Shown: one piece after another, positions 52,056 through 61,253 of the stretch | Position numbering within the stretch: the first letter of the stretch is position 1 | How the letters are laid out: every line of letters begins with the position of its first letter | Position numbers and translations under genes: made by a program | Notes under the pieces: model-generated | What the model saw: the letters and a program-made list of their open reading frames with translations, nothing else | Database searches by the model: none | Told to the model about the DNA's origin: nothing | Assembly (NCBI GenBank): GCA_023458755.1 | Contig: JAEWYE010000078.1 | Location: forward strand, 10,382-74,381 | DNA: 64,000 nt | Origin: Bacillota bacterium | GTDB lineage: Bacteria; Bacillota; Clostridia; Oscillospirales; Acutalibacteraceae | Direction: 5' to 3'

Positions 52056-52259
52056 ATGACAGAAATTACAAAAGATACAATTATCGGCGATATTTTGGAT
52101 ATTGATAAGACAACAGCTCCTTTCTTTCTCGAAATGGGCATGCATTGTCTGGGCTGCCCGTCATCCCGCGGTGAAACCATCGAGCAGGCCTGCATGGTTC
52201 ACGGTGTGAATCCGGACGAGCTGATTGCCAAATTGAACGCACACATTTCCGGCAAATAA
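52056..52259 (+). CDS. DUF1858 (hybrid-cluster-protein-associated) small redox-disulfide protein
   Basis: A 67-residue protein with the DUF1858 pattern: ITKDTIIGDILDIDKTTAPF, then MGMHCLGCPSSRGETIEQA. The CxxC pair is the presumed redox-active disulfide or metal site. Members resemble the N-terminal domain of ScdA/RIC and often occur near hybrid-cluster proteins, but none is seen here. The ATG at 52056 follows TTGGAGG; an earlier in-frame ATG overlaps the ribosome site. Confidence 0.88.
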   Translation: MTEITKDTIIGDILDIDKTTAPFFLEMGMHCLGCPSSRGETIEQACMVHGVNPDELIAKLNAHISGK

Positions 52260-52381
52260 AATCGCTTCCTATCGGGTACAGCCCGGTTGCCAGAACGCGC
52301 GACAAAATTTCCTTATAACGGAATAATTCTACCAATTGACTTTGATTTTCAAAAATCAGACTTAAAAACGAATGAAATTAC

Positions 52382-52419
52382 AACAGCCGCCCGGCAAGTA
52401 TGTTGTCGGGCGGCTGTTC
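52382..52419. repeat. Strong GC-rich hairpin just upstream of the MFS gene
   Basis: AACAGCCGCCCGGCAA pairs with TTGTCGGGCGGCTGTT (16 bases, near perfect) around a 5-6-base loop. No T run follows in either direction, and the MFS ribosome site begins 4 bases later, so it is not a standard terminator. It may shield or stabilise the mRNA 5' end. Confidence 0.65.
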
Positions 52420-52436
52420 ACTATGGGGGAAGCTGA

Positions 52437-53708
52437 ATGTCCGTGGGAAACCTGACGCAGAAAATGAAGTCCGCAATCGGCGGAGGACACTTAAGCAACA
52501 CGTTTTACCGATTTTTAATCGTACATATCAGTTTTTTGATATTTACCGGCCTGCCCGGCATCTATATCAATACTTTTTTAATGAATCAAAGCGCGGATAT
52601 CAATGTCGTCCTTGTTTATAACATCCTCTCTTTTATGGGTACGGCAGTGGGTATGCTCGTCTCCGCGGCGATTCTGCACCGCTTTAATTCGGGTGTTGTG
52701 TCTCTTATCGGAATTATATGCTATAATTTTCTGTATTTTGAGCTGATTCTATTGAGCACGCACTCCGCCGATTATGTCGTATTGCTTGGCCTGACCAACG
52801 GCATTGCCGGTGCTTTTTACTGGATGAGCTACAGCCAGCTTCTCACGGACTACAGTGATTTGACGAACCGTGACAGTGCCCTTGCCATCATCAGCATCGG
52901 CGGCGCGGTAGTGAATTTGACCATTCCGTTTATTTCCGGTGCTGTTATATCGGCAATCGGCGGTGAGCATGGATATAAGGTCGTTTTCATCCTTGCTTTT
53001 GTAATTGCTGTTTTTACCGCAATTGGTATGGTTACTCTGCCAAAACCAAAACGTACACCGACACCTGTACAGCACGTGGCAACCATTCGCCATGTATGGC
53101 AGAATAAATGCCTGCTGTTTGCGCTTTTAAGCGAATGGTGCAAAGGTTTGCGGGAGGGCGCGTTCGGTTTTATTCTGACGATTCTGCTTTATAAATTCAT
53201 AAAAAGCGAATTGCTGATCGGTTTCAATACACTGTTGGCGTCTGCCGCTTCCATTATTTCCTTCTTGATTTTAAGCAGAAAAGTACAAGGTAAAAACCGC
53301 CTGAAATATATGAAGATTGCGGCGGTAAGTTTGCTTATTTTCAGCATCTTCCATATTTTTACCATCAGTCCGATTGTCCTTATTCTGTTTACTGTTATTA
53401 ATTCGTTTTTTTCCGGCTTCATTGTCAATTCCTCCTTCAGCACATTTCTGGATGCTATTCAGCTTGTTCCCGGTTCCGATGAAAAACGACCGGAGCTGTT
53501 CGCGCAAAAGGAACTTTTTTTGGCAACCGGAAGAAGCTTGGGTATCCTTTTCCTAATTCTGATCAATGTGCTGACCGGCGGCAGCGTGCTGTGGCAGGCG
53601 ATTGCGTTAGCCGGGTTGTCACTGACACAGATTGGAACCATTTTCATGAGCAAGCATGCCATGAATTTAATTCACCGGATTGAACAGCAAAAAAATGCGG
53701 AAAACTAA
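52437..53708 (+). CDS. Major facilitator superfamily transporter
   Basis: A 423-residue integral membrane protein with about twelve hydrophobic segments in two halves, a basic central loop (LPKPKRTPTPVQHV, near residue 205) and short soluble ends. The arrangement matches MFS permeases resembling uncharacterised Bacillus YqgE-type proteins; the substrate is unknown. GGGGGA lies 8 bases before the ATG. trmK follows after 18 bases, so it may be in the same transcript. Confidence 0.82.
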   Translation: MSVGNLTQKMKSAIGGGHLSNTFYRFLIVHISFLIFTGLPGIYINTFLMNQSADINVVLVYNILSFMGTAVGMLVSAAILHRFNSGVVSLIGIICYNFLYFELILLSTHSADYVVLLGLTNGIAGAFYWMSYSQLLTDYSDLTNRDSALAIISIGGAVVNLTIPFISGAVISAIGGEHGYKVVFILAFVIAVFTAIGMVTLPKPKRTPTPVQHVATIRHVWQNKCLLFALLSEWCKGLREGAFGFILTILLYKFIKSELLIGFNTLLASAASIISFLILSRKVQGKNRLKYMKIAAVSLLIFSIFHIFTISPIVLILFTVINSFFSGFIVNSSFSTFLDAIQLVPGSDEKRPELFAQKELFLATGRSLGILFLILINVLTGGSVLWQAIALAGLSLTQIGTIFMSKHAMNLIHRIEQQKNAEN

Positions 53709-53726
53709 AGAAGGGGGCAGATACGC

Positions 53727-54425
53727 ATGAAGATTCGGCCTTTATTTCAACTGGACAGCAGACTTCAGCTTTGCGCGTCCATGGTGCGGGAAAATGTTAA
53801 ACTGGCGGATATCGGTACCGACCACGCCTATCTGCCGATTTGGCTTGCCCGGCAGGAGCGTATTTCCAAGGCGATTGCGGCAGATATTCATCTCGGTCCG
53901 CTGCAAAAGGCGGCTTCCAATGTCCGACGCTACCGTGTGGAAGAAATCGTCAGCACCCGTCTTTCGGACGGTCTGGACGAAATTTTCCCAAATGAGGCGG
54001 ACGATATTGTGATTGCGGGCATGGGCGGCGAACTGATTGCCAACATTCTGGGAAAAGCACCGTGGCTCAAAAATCAGGACAAGCATCTGATTTTGCAGCC
54101 CATGACTTCAGCGGAAGAGCTTCGCCGTTTTTTACAGCAAGAAGGCTATGCGGTTCAAAAAGAGCAGGCCGCCGTGGACGGCAGTCACGCTTATACCGTT
54201 ATGCTGGCGGTTTATAATCCGCAGAATGTTCCGAAGAATGGATTGTACCCGTATATCGGCTTGCTTTTTGGGGATACGGAAGAAAGTAAAGAATATATCC
54301 GCCGTCAGGTAAACAGTATAGAAAAACGGGCAAACGGTTTGCAAGTATCCGGACATACGGAGGAAGCGAACACGTATTTTCACATTCTGGCAGAGCTGAG
54401 AAAGGTATTGGAAGGGGTGGAGTAA
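53727..54425 (+). CDS. trmK: tRNA (adenine-22-N1)-methyltransferase TrmK
   Basis: A 232-residue class I SAM-dependent methyltransferase. The SAM-binding start VKLADIGTDHAYLPIWLA and the IVIAGMGGELIANIL motif are typical of TrmK (YqfN), which methylates A22 of tRNA. The C-terminal part is a helical tail. The NIF3 gene follows after 2 bases, the same order as yqfN-yqfO in Bacillus subtilis. AAGGGGG precedes the ATG. Confidence 0.93.
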   Translation: MKIRPLFQLDSRLQLCASMVRENVKLADIGTDHAYLPIWLARQERISKAIAADIHLGPLQKAASNVRRYRVEEIVSTRLSDGLDEIFPNEADDIVIAGMGGELIANILGKAPWLKNQDKHLILQPMTSAEELRRFLQQEGYAVQKEQAAVDGSHAYTVMLAVYNPQNVPKNGLYPYIGLLFGDTEESKEYIRRQVNSIEKRANGLQVSGHTEEANTYFHILAELRKVLEGVE

Positions 54426-54427
54426 AA

Positions 54428-55192
54428 ATGATAACAGCGGGTGAACTTTACCGCTTTTTGGATAGCTTTGCACCGTTTGATACGGCGATGGAGTATGACA
54501 ATGTGGGGCTATTGGTTGGCAGCCGTGATACGGTTGTTCACAGGGTGCTTTTGTCGCTGGATATTACCGCGCCGGTTGTAAAGGAAGCGGCGGAAAACCA
54601 CGCGGAGTTGATTATCAGCCATCACCCCGTCATTTTTACCCCAATCAGACGTCTGGACGAAAGGGATGTTCCGTATTTGCTGGCTCAACACGGCATTGCG
54701 GCAATCTGCGCCCACACAAATCTGGATATGGCTTTCGGCGGCGTGAATACCTGCCTTGCCGCACGTTTGCAAGTAACGAATACAAAGGCACTAAAAGAGC
54801 ATAACGGCCTGCCGGAAGGATTAATCGGAGAACTCAGTCGGGAGTATACCCCACAGGAGTTCGCCGCGTTTGTAGAATCCGCCCTTTCCTGCGGCGGACT
54901 GAAATATGTGGACGGCGGCCGTTCAGTCAAAACCGTTGCGGTCTGCGGCGGTGCTGGAGCGGACTTGCTTTATGACGCGGCGGCACTCGGAGCGGACGCA
55001 TTTGTAACAGCGGACACCAAGCATCACGAGCTTTTGGCAGCTTCGCATTTGGGCTTAACACTTGTGGATGCCGGACATTTTAACACGGAGGATGTTGTGA
55101 TACAGCCCTTATTAGAGAAGCTTGCAGAGCAGTTCCCGGATGTAAGTTTTCAAAAGTCCCGCCAAATGCGCGATCCGGTGCAATATCTGTAA
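54428..55192 (+). CDS. NIF3-family (DUF34) dinuclear metal-binding protein
   Basis: A 254-residue protein. The metal-binding motifs appear in order: LIISHHPVIF, CAHTNLDMAFGGVN, and DAGHFNTEDV near the C-terminus. It lacks the insert found in longer NIF3 forms. The family binds two metal ions; proposed roles range from GTP cyclohydrolase-like to metal-trafficking functions and are not settled. GGGGTGGAG precedes the ATG and overlaps the trmK stop region, so translation is likely coupled. Confidence 0.92.
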   Translation: MITAGELYRFLDSFAPFDTAMEYDNVGLLVGSRDTVVHRVLLSLDITAPVVKEAAENHAELIISHHPVIFTPIRRLDERDVPYLLAQHGIAAICAHTNLDMAFGGVNTCLAARLQVTNTKALKEHNGLPEGLIGELSREYTPQEFAAFVESALSCGGLKYVDGGRSVKTVAVCGGAGADLLYDAAALGADAFVTADTKHHELLAASHLGLTLVDAGHFNTEDVVIQPLLEKLAEQFPDVSFQKSRQMRDPVQYL

Positions 55193-55237
55193 ACGGTACA
55201 GCACATTCCGGCACCACTCAAAAGCAGGAGGAACACA

Positions 55238-56989
55238 ATGGCACTTGATGGAGCGTTTTTACGGCATATCAAAAAAGAAATCGAAACCGCCGCGATTGGC
55301 GCAAAGGTAGACAAAGTCTATCAGCCGAACCGTGAAGAAATGGTTCTGGTTTTGCGCACCCGCAGTGATAATTTTAAACTGCTGCTGTCTGCCCGCGCCA
55401 ACAGCGCGCGCATTCATTTTACCCATATTGTACCCGAAAACCCACAGCAGCCGCCCATGCTTTGCATGCTGCTGCGCAAACGCCTTGCGGGGGCGCGTCT
55501 GGCAGAGGTTCGTCAGCCGGATTTGGAGCGTATGCTCTGCCTTGACTTTGACGCCGTTAATGAATTAGGTGACCCGGTTCGGCTTACCCTCGTCATGGAA
55601 ATTATGGGACGTTACAGCAATGTGATTTTTGTGGACGAGAACGGAAAAATCATTGACGCGTTAAAGCGCGTGGATGCCGAAATGAGCTCGGAGCGCCTAG
55701 TGCTTCCGGGTATGACCTATCGTCTGCCGCCGCCGCAGGATAAAGTCTGCCTGCTTACCGCAGCTCCGCAGGAAATCTTGAATAGAATGAAGCAGCTTCC
55801 CAAAAGTATGCAGCTTTCCAAGGCACTGCTGGCAACATTACAGGGTGTTTCCCCGGTCGTTTGCCGCGAACTGGAACATTTGACCGGGCGCGGACACGAT
55901 GTAATCTGTCCGGATATGAGTGCGGAGCAGGAAGAACGATTGCTGTTCTTTTTAGGCAGGCTTTGCAATACCGTCATAGACACGGTCGGTGAAGCGTATA
56001 TGGTGGTAAACGCCAATCAAAAACCGATTGACTTTTCTTTCATGAACATTGAACAGTACGGACTTGCGGCTATCGTAAAAAAGATGCCAAGCTTTTCCGA
56101 ACTGCTGGACGCGTTTTATGAGGAGCGTGACCGCATTGACCGCATGCGTGTGCGCGAACAGGATTTGCTGCACATTTTGACCACCACTTCTGACCGGTTG
56201 AGCCGTAAAATCAACGCACAGCGCGGGGAACTTTCCCAGTGCGCCGAACGTGACCATCTGCGGGTGTGCGGCGATTTAATTACCGCCAATCAGTATCAAA
56301 TTGAAAAGGGCAGTTCTTTTGCCGATGTGCAGAATTTTTATGAAGAATCCATGCCCATCCTGCGCGTTAAGCTGAATCCGGCGCTGACCCCTTCGCAGAA
56401 CGCACAGAAGTATTACAAGGATTACCGCAAGGCGCGAACCGCCGAAGAAAAGCTCACCGAGCAAATTGAACAGGCACAGCATGAACTGGATTATCTGGAT
56501 ACCGTGTTCGAAGAACTGAGCCGAGCGGAAACGGAACGTGACTTGACGGAAATCCGGCAGGAACTGACCGAACAGGGTTATATTCGTGCCGCCCGAACAA
56601 AAGGGAAAAACAAACCGCAGTCGCAGAGCATGCCCCTTTCGTTTACTTCGTCCGATGGGTTTCAGATTCTAGTAGGACGCAACAACCGTCAGAACGACCA
56701 GCTCACGCTCAAACAGGCAAATAAGAACGATATTTGGCTGCATACCAAAGATATTCCGGGTTCGCATACCATCCTTGTCACACAGGGCAGACAGCCTACC
56801 GAAACCGCAATCCGTGAGGCAGCGCTTTTGGCTGCTTATCATAGCCGGGGAAAAGATTCCTCACAGGTACCGGTGGATTACACACAGGTGCGCTACGTCA
56901 GCAAACCACAGGGGGCAAAACCCGGCATGGTGATTTATGTGAACAACAAAACGCTTTACGTAACACCGCAGAAACCGAAAGAAGAATAG
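55238..56989 (+). CDS. rqcH: Rqc2 homologue RqcH (NFACT protein)
   Basis: A 583-residue NFACT-family protein. The NFACT-N domain (MALDGAFLRHIKKEIE, residues 1-200) is followed by a helix-hairpin-helix, a long coiled coil (about 290-450), and the NFACT-R domain (LKQANKNDIWLHTKDIPGSH, near 500). RqcH binds stalled 50S-peptidyl-tRNA complexes and adds alanine tails to nascent chains for degradation; older annotation calls it fibronectin-binding protein. GGAGG precedes the ATG. A hairpin follows the stop. Confidence 0.95.
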   Translation: MALDGAFLRHIKKEIETAAIGAKVDKVYQPNREEMVLVLRTRSDNFKLLLSARANSARIHFTHIVPENPQQPPMLCMLLRKRLAGARLAEVRQPDLERMLCLDFDAVNELGDPVRLTLVMEIMGRYSNVIFVDENGKIIDALKRVDAEMSSERLVLPGMTYRLPPPQDKVCLLTAAPQEILNRMKQLPKSMQLSKALLATLQGVSPVVCRELEHLTGRGHDVICPDMSAEQEERLLFFLGRLCNTVIDTVGEAYMVVNANQKPIDFSFMNIEQYGLAAIVKKMPSFSELLDAFYEERDRIDRMRVREQDLLHILTTTSDRLSRKINAQRGELSQCAERDHLRVCGDLITANQYQIEKGSSFADVQNFYEESMPILRVKLNPALTPSQNAQKYYKDYRKARTAEEKLTEQIEQAQHELDYLDTVFEELSRAETERDLTEIRQELTEQGYIRAARTKGKNKPQSQSMPLSFTSSDGFQILVGRNNRQNDQLTLKQANKNDIWLHTKDIPGSHTILVTQGRQPTETAIREAALLAAYHSRGKDSSQVPVDYTQVRYVSKPQGAKPGMVIYVNNKTLYVTPQKPKEE

Positions 56990-56993
56990 TAGA

Positions 56994-57029
56994 AAGGGCA
57001 TGACTTTCATGGTCATGCCCTTGAATTTT
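56994..57029 (+). terminator. Hairpin terminator after rqcH
   Basis: An 11-base stem AAGGGCATGAC / GTCATGCCCTT with a short loop; the following T tract (GAATTTTG) is weak. Confidence 0.65.
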
Positions 57030-57071
57030 GCTCAGAAATAATAAATTAATAAAATGTTTTCAATTTAGCAC

Positions 57072-57098
57072 TAAATATAATTCTAATTATGACGATAT
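57072..57098 (+). promoter_or_regulatory. Sigma-28 (SigD) promoter of the unknown protein gene
   Basis: TAAA (57072-57075), 15 bases, then GACGATAT (57091-57098). It is the same layout as the chemoreceptor promoter, which has GTCGATAT. Confidence 0.7.
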
Positions 57099-57145
57099 AT
57101 ACAACAGATATTTTTTTAAAATATTTAAGAAAAGAAGTTTTAAAA

Positions 57146-57769
57146 ATGAGAGTAAACAATCCTATAAATACCGTTCAAAAATATTATCTTGATAACAGTA
57201 ATCCCAAAAAGAAAGGTCCGCGGGCAAACCCTGCGGATAGTATTTTTGCCGGTTTAGTGGGCAATGCTGCAAAAACAACAAGTTCAAATACCGACCAAAT
57301 CAGCCTTGGCAGCGATTGGCTGGCTGGAATTACAAATGAAGGCAAAAACTCCACAGGAGACAAGCAGCTTACCGAAGCGCAAAGAAAATATTTATCACAA
57401 AAATACGATGTTACCGATATGCCTGCATCGCAAAGGCAGTCTTTGCTTGGGGAACTGACCAATATGGGCGTTTTGTCTTTTGACGATTATAAACGGTCAC
57501 ATCTTCGACCAGTGCCCCCTGAGGGAGTGATACTTGGGGGAGTATATAATTCTTCCACAGGGAAGATAGAAGGAAGAGTATATAATCCGTCAGCTGACTG
57601 GCCAACCAGAGATATACTTGCACACTATAAAACAATTGCGCATCAAGAAACGGAAGACTATGATTATATTTATCAAACGACCGGCAAAAAGCAGAACAAT
57701 TTTAAAGAATTTTCAGCCTCTCATAGTCGTGTAGCAGATCTTTTGCAAACATTAGTTAGAACAAAATAA
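57146..57769 (+). CDS. Unknown protein under a sigma-28-type promoter, FlgM-like N-terminus
   Basis: A 207-residue soluble protein that I do not recognise. The first 15 residues (MRVNNPINTVQKYYL) and a later DQISLGSDWL resemble the layout of clostridial FlgM and other flagellar-regulon proteins, but the length is about twice that of FlgM and no FlgM C-terminal helices are clear. A middle segment, LTEAQRKYLSQKYDVTDM, looks like a short helical motif. The upstream ATG at 57089 lies within the promoter -10, so ATG 57146 must be the start. It stands alone between two terminators. Confidence 0.7.
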   Translation: MRVNNPINTVQKYYLDNSNPKKKGPRANPADSIFAGLVGNAAKTTSSNTDQISLGSDWLAGITNEGKNSTGDKQLTEAQRKYLSQKYDVTDMPASQRQSLLGELTNMGVLSFDDYKRSHLRPVPPEGVILGGVYNSSTGKIEGRVYNPSADWPTRDILAHYKTIAHQETEDYDYIYQTTGKKQNNFKEFSASHSRVADLLQTLVRTK

Positions 57770-57783
57770 GTCAAAATGAATAG

Positions 57784-57823
57784 AAATAAGGGCATGGCTT
57801 CACGGCTGTGCCCTTATTTTTTT
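57784..57823 (+). terminator. Intrinsic terminator after the unknown protein gene
   Basis: An 11-base perfect stem AAATAAGGGCA / TGCCCTTATTT and a T run of seven. Confidence 0.9.
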
Positions 57824-57964
57824 GCATGGTCAAAACGCTGACATTCTTTTATTGACAAACATGTGGAAAATTATTACAATTATATTGCATATTTTATGAT
57901 TGTTATTTTCTCACGGTTTCTAATCTGTTTACGAAAAATTAATCTCAAATTCGTAATATTCTAA

Positions 57965-57993
57965 TTGTAACATTTCACAAAATGTATTATAAT
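57965..57993 (+). promoter_or_regulatory. Promoter of the surface-glycan pair
   Basis: TTGTAA (57965-57970) and TATAAT (57988-57993) with a 17-base spacer. The 5' leader is about 75 bases to the ATG at 58076. The gap from 57770 to 58075 otherwise holds only the preceding terminator. Confidence 0.7.
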
Positions 57994-58075
57994 GGAATGC
58001 GAATTATAAGAAAAATGTGTGAATCTTGTACAAGAATTGAAGACGAATAAAAACTATATAGGGACGGTATTGAAA

Positions 58076-59629
58076 ATGGCTCAGAATCAGAAAACGGCGA
58101 TTATTATCGGTGCGGGGCCTGCGGGACTTACGGCAGCTTACTATTTACTGAAGGAAACCGATGTTCATCCGATTGTACTGGAGGAAAGCGAGTATATCGG
58201 CGGTATTTCCAGAACGGTTGTTTTTGAGGGCAACCGCATGGATATCGGCGGACACCGTTTCTTTTCCAAAAACGACGAGGTTATGAAACTATGGAAGGAT
58301 ATTATGCCGGTACAGGGCGCTCCCGCGCTGGACGATAAAATCCTTAACCGGAAGGTAAACTTTGAGGAAGACGGCCCGGATCCGGAACAAACGGATCGGG
58401 TAATGCTTTTGCGCCATCGTGTATCCCGTATTTTTTATCTGCGTAAATTCTTTGATTATCCGATTTCGATGAAGGCCGCCACTTTCATCAACATGGGCTT
58501 TGTGAAAACCATGAAGGCGGGATTTGGCTACATCAGTGCCAAAATGTATCAGCGTGATGAAAAGTCCCTGCGCGATTTTATGATTAACCGGTTCGGCAAG
58601 CCGCTTTACAAAATGTTCTTTGAGGGTTACACCAAAAAAGTGTGGGGGCGTGATCCGCGGGATATTTCTGCCGACTGGGGCGCGCAAAGAATCAAGGGCC
58701 TGTCTCTTTCCAAAGCGATTTTGGACATTTTCAAGCGCTCCAGTTCCATTGAGCAAAAGAATGTGGAAACCTCGCTGATTAACCAGTTTATGTACCCGAA
58801 AAAAGGGCCGGGACAATTCTGGGAGACAATGGCCGAAGATATTAAAACCCTTGGCGGCGAAGTGCTGCTGAATACCAAGGTAATTAAAATAAATGCAGCC
58901 GGCAGCTACATAAGAAATGTTTTGGTGGAAGATAAAAACGGCCGCCATGAAGTCGAAGGGGATTATTATCTGTCCTCTATGGCAATTAAGGATTTCTTTG
59001 CCGGTTTGAATCCCGCCCCATGCGACGCAATCAAAGATATTGCCCTTCAGCTGCCTTACCGTGATTTTATTACGGTTGGCGTGCTGGTAAACAAACTTAA
59101 GATTAAAAATACCTCTAATCTGAAGACGCTGTCCAACATTGTTCCGGACTGCTGGATTTATGTGCAGGAACCGGATGTGAAAATCGGAAGACTTCAAATA
59201 TTCAACAACTGGTCGCCGTATATGGTGGAAGACCCGGAAAATACGGTATGGATCGGTCTGGAATATTTCTGCGATGAGGGCGACGATATGTGGACAATGT
59301 CCTATAAGGACTTCATTGATTTCGCAGTCAATGAGCTTTGCTCCATCGATATCATTGAAAAAGAGGATGTTCGGAAAGCAACCAGAGTAAAAGTGAAAAA
59401 AGCATATCCCGCCTATTTTGGCAGCTACGAGCGGTTTGATTCTGTAAAAGAGTATCTCGATAAATTTGATAATTTGTTCTGCATCGGCAGAAACGGTCAG
59501 CACCGCTACAACAATATGGATCATTCTATGCTCACGGCGATTGCGGCGGTAAACTGCATCAAGGCCGGCACAACCGATAAAACCTCGGTATGGAGTGTAA
59601 ATACCGAAGAAGAATACCACGAAAAATAA
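58076..59629 (+). CDS. FAD-dependent UDP-galactopyranose-mutase/amine-oxidase-like protein
   Basis: A 517-residue flavoprotein with IIIGAGPAGLTAAYYLL at the N-terminus, MDIGGHRFFSK near residue 60, a GKPLYKMFFEGYTKKVWG block and a C-terminal FCIGRNGQHRYNNMDHSM FAD-contact region. This group is related to UDP-galactopyranose mutase and protoporphyrinogen-oxidase-like enzymes and is often encoded beside glycosyltransferases. It is probably involved in making a sugar precursor or polyprenyl-linked glycan; the exact reaction is unknown. The frame extends to a GTG at 58019 with no good ribosome site. Confidence 0.83.
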   Translation: MAQNQKTAIIIGAGPAGLTAAYYLLKETDVHPIVLEESEYIGGISRTVVFEGNRMDIGGHRFFSKNDEVMKLWKDIMPVQGAPALDDKILNRKVNFEEDGPDPEQTDRVMLLRHRVSRIFYLRKFFDYPISMKAATFINMGFVKTMKAGFGYISAKMYQRDEKSLRDFMINRFGKPLYKMFFEGYTKKVWGRDPRDISADWGAQRIKGLSLSKAILDIFKRSSSIEQKNVETSLINQFMYPKKGPGQFWETMAEDIKTLGGEVLLNTKVIKINAAGSYIRNVLVEDKNGRHEVEGDYYLSSMAIKDFFAGLNPAPCDAIKDIALQLPYRDFITVGVLVNKLKIKNTSNLKTLSNIVPDCWIYVQEPDVKIGRLQIFNNWSPYMVEDPENTVWIGLEYFCDEGDDMWTMSYKDFIDFAVNELCSIDIIEKEDVRKATRVKVKKAYPAYFGSYERFDSVKEYLDKFDNLFCIGRNGQHRYNNMDHSMLTAIAAVNCIKAGTTDKTSVWSVNTEEEYHEK

Positions 59630-59648
59630 GACGGTAAGGAGCAGCCCG

Positions 59649-61139
59649 ATGAAGCAGTTTTCCGCGATAAGACAAGCTATGGTCAAAGGACTTGTACCGT
59701 ATTTTTTACTGCTTGCTTTGATTACGGTTCTCTATTTTTGGCTGAATCCTTCTATGTATGTGAACGACGGAGCTTCCATTCATGTGCTGATGCGCATTCT
59801 GTTGGGAGCCGTTGCGGTATTTTTGCTGATTGGATATTTTTATAAAGTCGTAACCTTCCGGCATCTTATTTTTGCGATTATCTTAGGCGGAATCATTATG
59901 CGCATCGGCTATATGTCTTACACCCCCTTTACCATGCGCGGGCACGACATATACGGCCTAAATGATTCCGGACATTACGGGTATATGTATACAATTTTTC
60001 AAACCGGAAAGCTGCCGATTACCAATGACAATCAGTTCTATCATCCTCCGCTGCAGCATCTTCTGGGTGCCGCGCTTGCCCGCATGGTATATTTTTTTCA
60101 TCCGACTGACGATATGGATAGGCTGTTCGACGCGGTAAAGATTATTCCGTGCTTCGCGTCCTGCGCCATATTGCCCGTGAGTTATAAAATCTGCGGTCAG
60201 CTTCGCCTGCCGAAGCTGGCAACCGGCATGGCACTCGCGATTCTGGCATTTCATCCCACGTTCTACATACTATCCGCAAGCGTTAATAACGATTCGCTCA
60301 TGCTGTTTTTCTTTATGGTTGCCATTTTGTACACGCTCAAGTGGTATCATACACCGAGTTATAAAAATATTATTTTGCTGGCGCTTGCAATTGGGCTTGG
60401 CATGATGACAAAAATTTCTGCGGGTATGGTTGCGCTTTTTACCGCGCCGGTTTTTCTTGTGGTTTTTGTTCAGCATCTTAAATGGAAGACGGGAAAGAAC
60501 ATTTTTCAGCAATTTTTAGCTTTTGCGGGGGTTTGCTTCCCAATTGCGCTCTGGTATCCCATCCGCAACTCGCTTTTATTTCATCAGTCCTTTGCCTATG
60601 TGCTCGACTTAACTGGCAATGTTGATTTATACTGCGGCAATTACTCCATCGTGCAGCGATTTCTCTCGTTTCCCTTCGATCAATTGACAAACCCTGTTTA
60701 CTGTGACCCGTGCAAGGATTATAACGTGTGGCTGTACACCGTAAAATGCTCGCTGTTCGGTGAGTTTACCTTTGATTGTCCGGAGCAGTTTGCAAGAATG
60801 CTGATTGTCGCCAATCTCTTATTGATTCTCCTTTCTCTTGCCGCCATGATTTATGTTATGATATGCTGCAAACGCCTGCATCCGCTGGCGCGGTATGGCC
60901 TCTTTTTTATTTGGCTGGTGCAAATGGTTTCCTTTGTGCAGTTTAATCTCAAATTCCCGTTCGGCTGCACGATGGACTTCCGCTATCTGGTACCTACGGT
61001 ATTGGTCGGCGCTGTCTATATCGGCATAGCTGCAAGCCACTTGCTCGAACGACACAGGGCTTGGAGTTATATCACGGTTATAGTCGGCTGGGAAGAAATT
61101 TGTCTGTTTGCAGCCGCCTCCATCCTTTTTTATGCTTAA
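59649..61139 (+). CDS. GT-C-fold membrane glycosyltransferase (GT39/PMT-like)
   Basis: A 496-residue membrane protein with ten or more hydrophobic segments. The first extracytoplasmic loop has HDIYGLNDSGHYGYMYTIF, with the acidic residue expected in GT-C enzymes, and FYHPPLQHLLGA follows, both like the dolichyl/polyprenyl-phosphate-mannose transferase group. It should transfer a sugar from a polyprenyl-phosphate donor on the outer membrane face to protein or glycan. It follows the flavoprotein gene by 19 bases behind AAGGAG, so the two act together. Confidence 0.82.
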   Translation: MKQFSAIRQAMVKGLVPYFLLLALITVLYFWLNPSMYVNDGASIHVLMRILLGAVAVFLLIGYFYKVVTFRHLIFAIILGGIIMRIGYMSYTPFTMRGHDIYGLNDSGHYGYMYTIFQTGKLPITNDNQFYHPPLQHLLGAALARMVYFFHPTDDMDRLFDAVKIIPCFASCAILPVSYKICGQLRLPKLATGMALAILAFHPTFYILSASVNNDSLMLFFFMVAILYTLKWYHTPSYKNIILLALAIGLGMMTKISAGMVALFTAPVFLVVFVQHLKWKTGKNIFQQFLAFAGVCFPIALWYPIRNSLLFHQSFAYVLDLTGNVDLYCGNYSIVQRFLSFPFDQLTNPVYCDPCKDYNVWLYTVKCSLFGEFTFDCPEQFARMLIVANLLLILLSLAAMIYVMICCKRLHPLARYGLFFIWLVQMVSFVQFNLKFPFGCTMDFRYLVPTVLVGAVYIGIAASHLLERHRAWSYITVIVGWEEICLFAAASILFYA

Positions 61140-61187
61140 TTTCATCAGGAAAGCGACAAAAAAGCGGCAAAAGTTATGAATTTACTC

Positions 61188-61216
61188 TTGCAAAATCACA
61201 GCGATTATGGTATTAT
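61188..61216 (+). promoter_or_regulatory. tRNA-Ala promoter
   Basis: TTGCAA (61188-61193) and TATTAT (61211-61216), 17-base spacer. An AGGCAGT/ACTGCCT hairpin at 61221-61247 sits in the leader. Confidence 0.7.
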
Positions 61217-61253
61217 CTTTAGGCAGTCGCAAAAAGCAACTGCCTAACTTTAT

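Noticed and set aside
58289..59686. A 465-codon minus-strand open frame, the longest antisense frame
   Set aside because: It is fully antisense to the well-conserved UGM-like flavoprotein and shows no domain or start signal.
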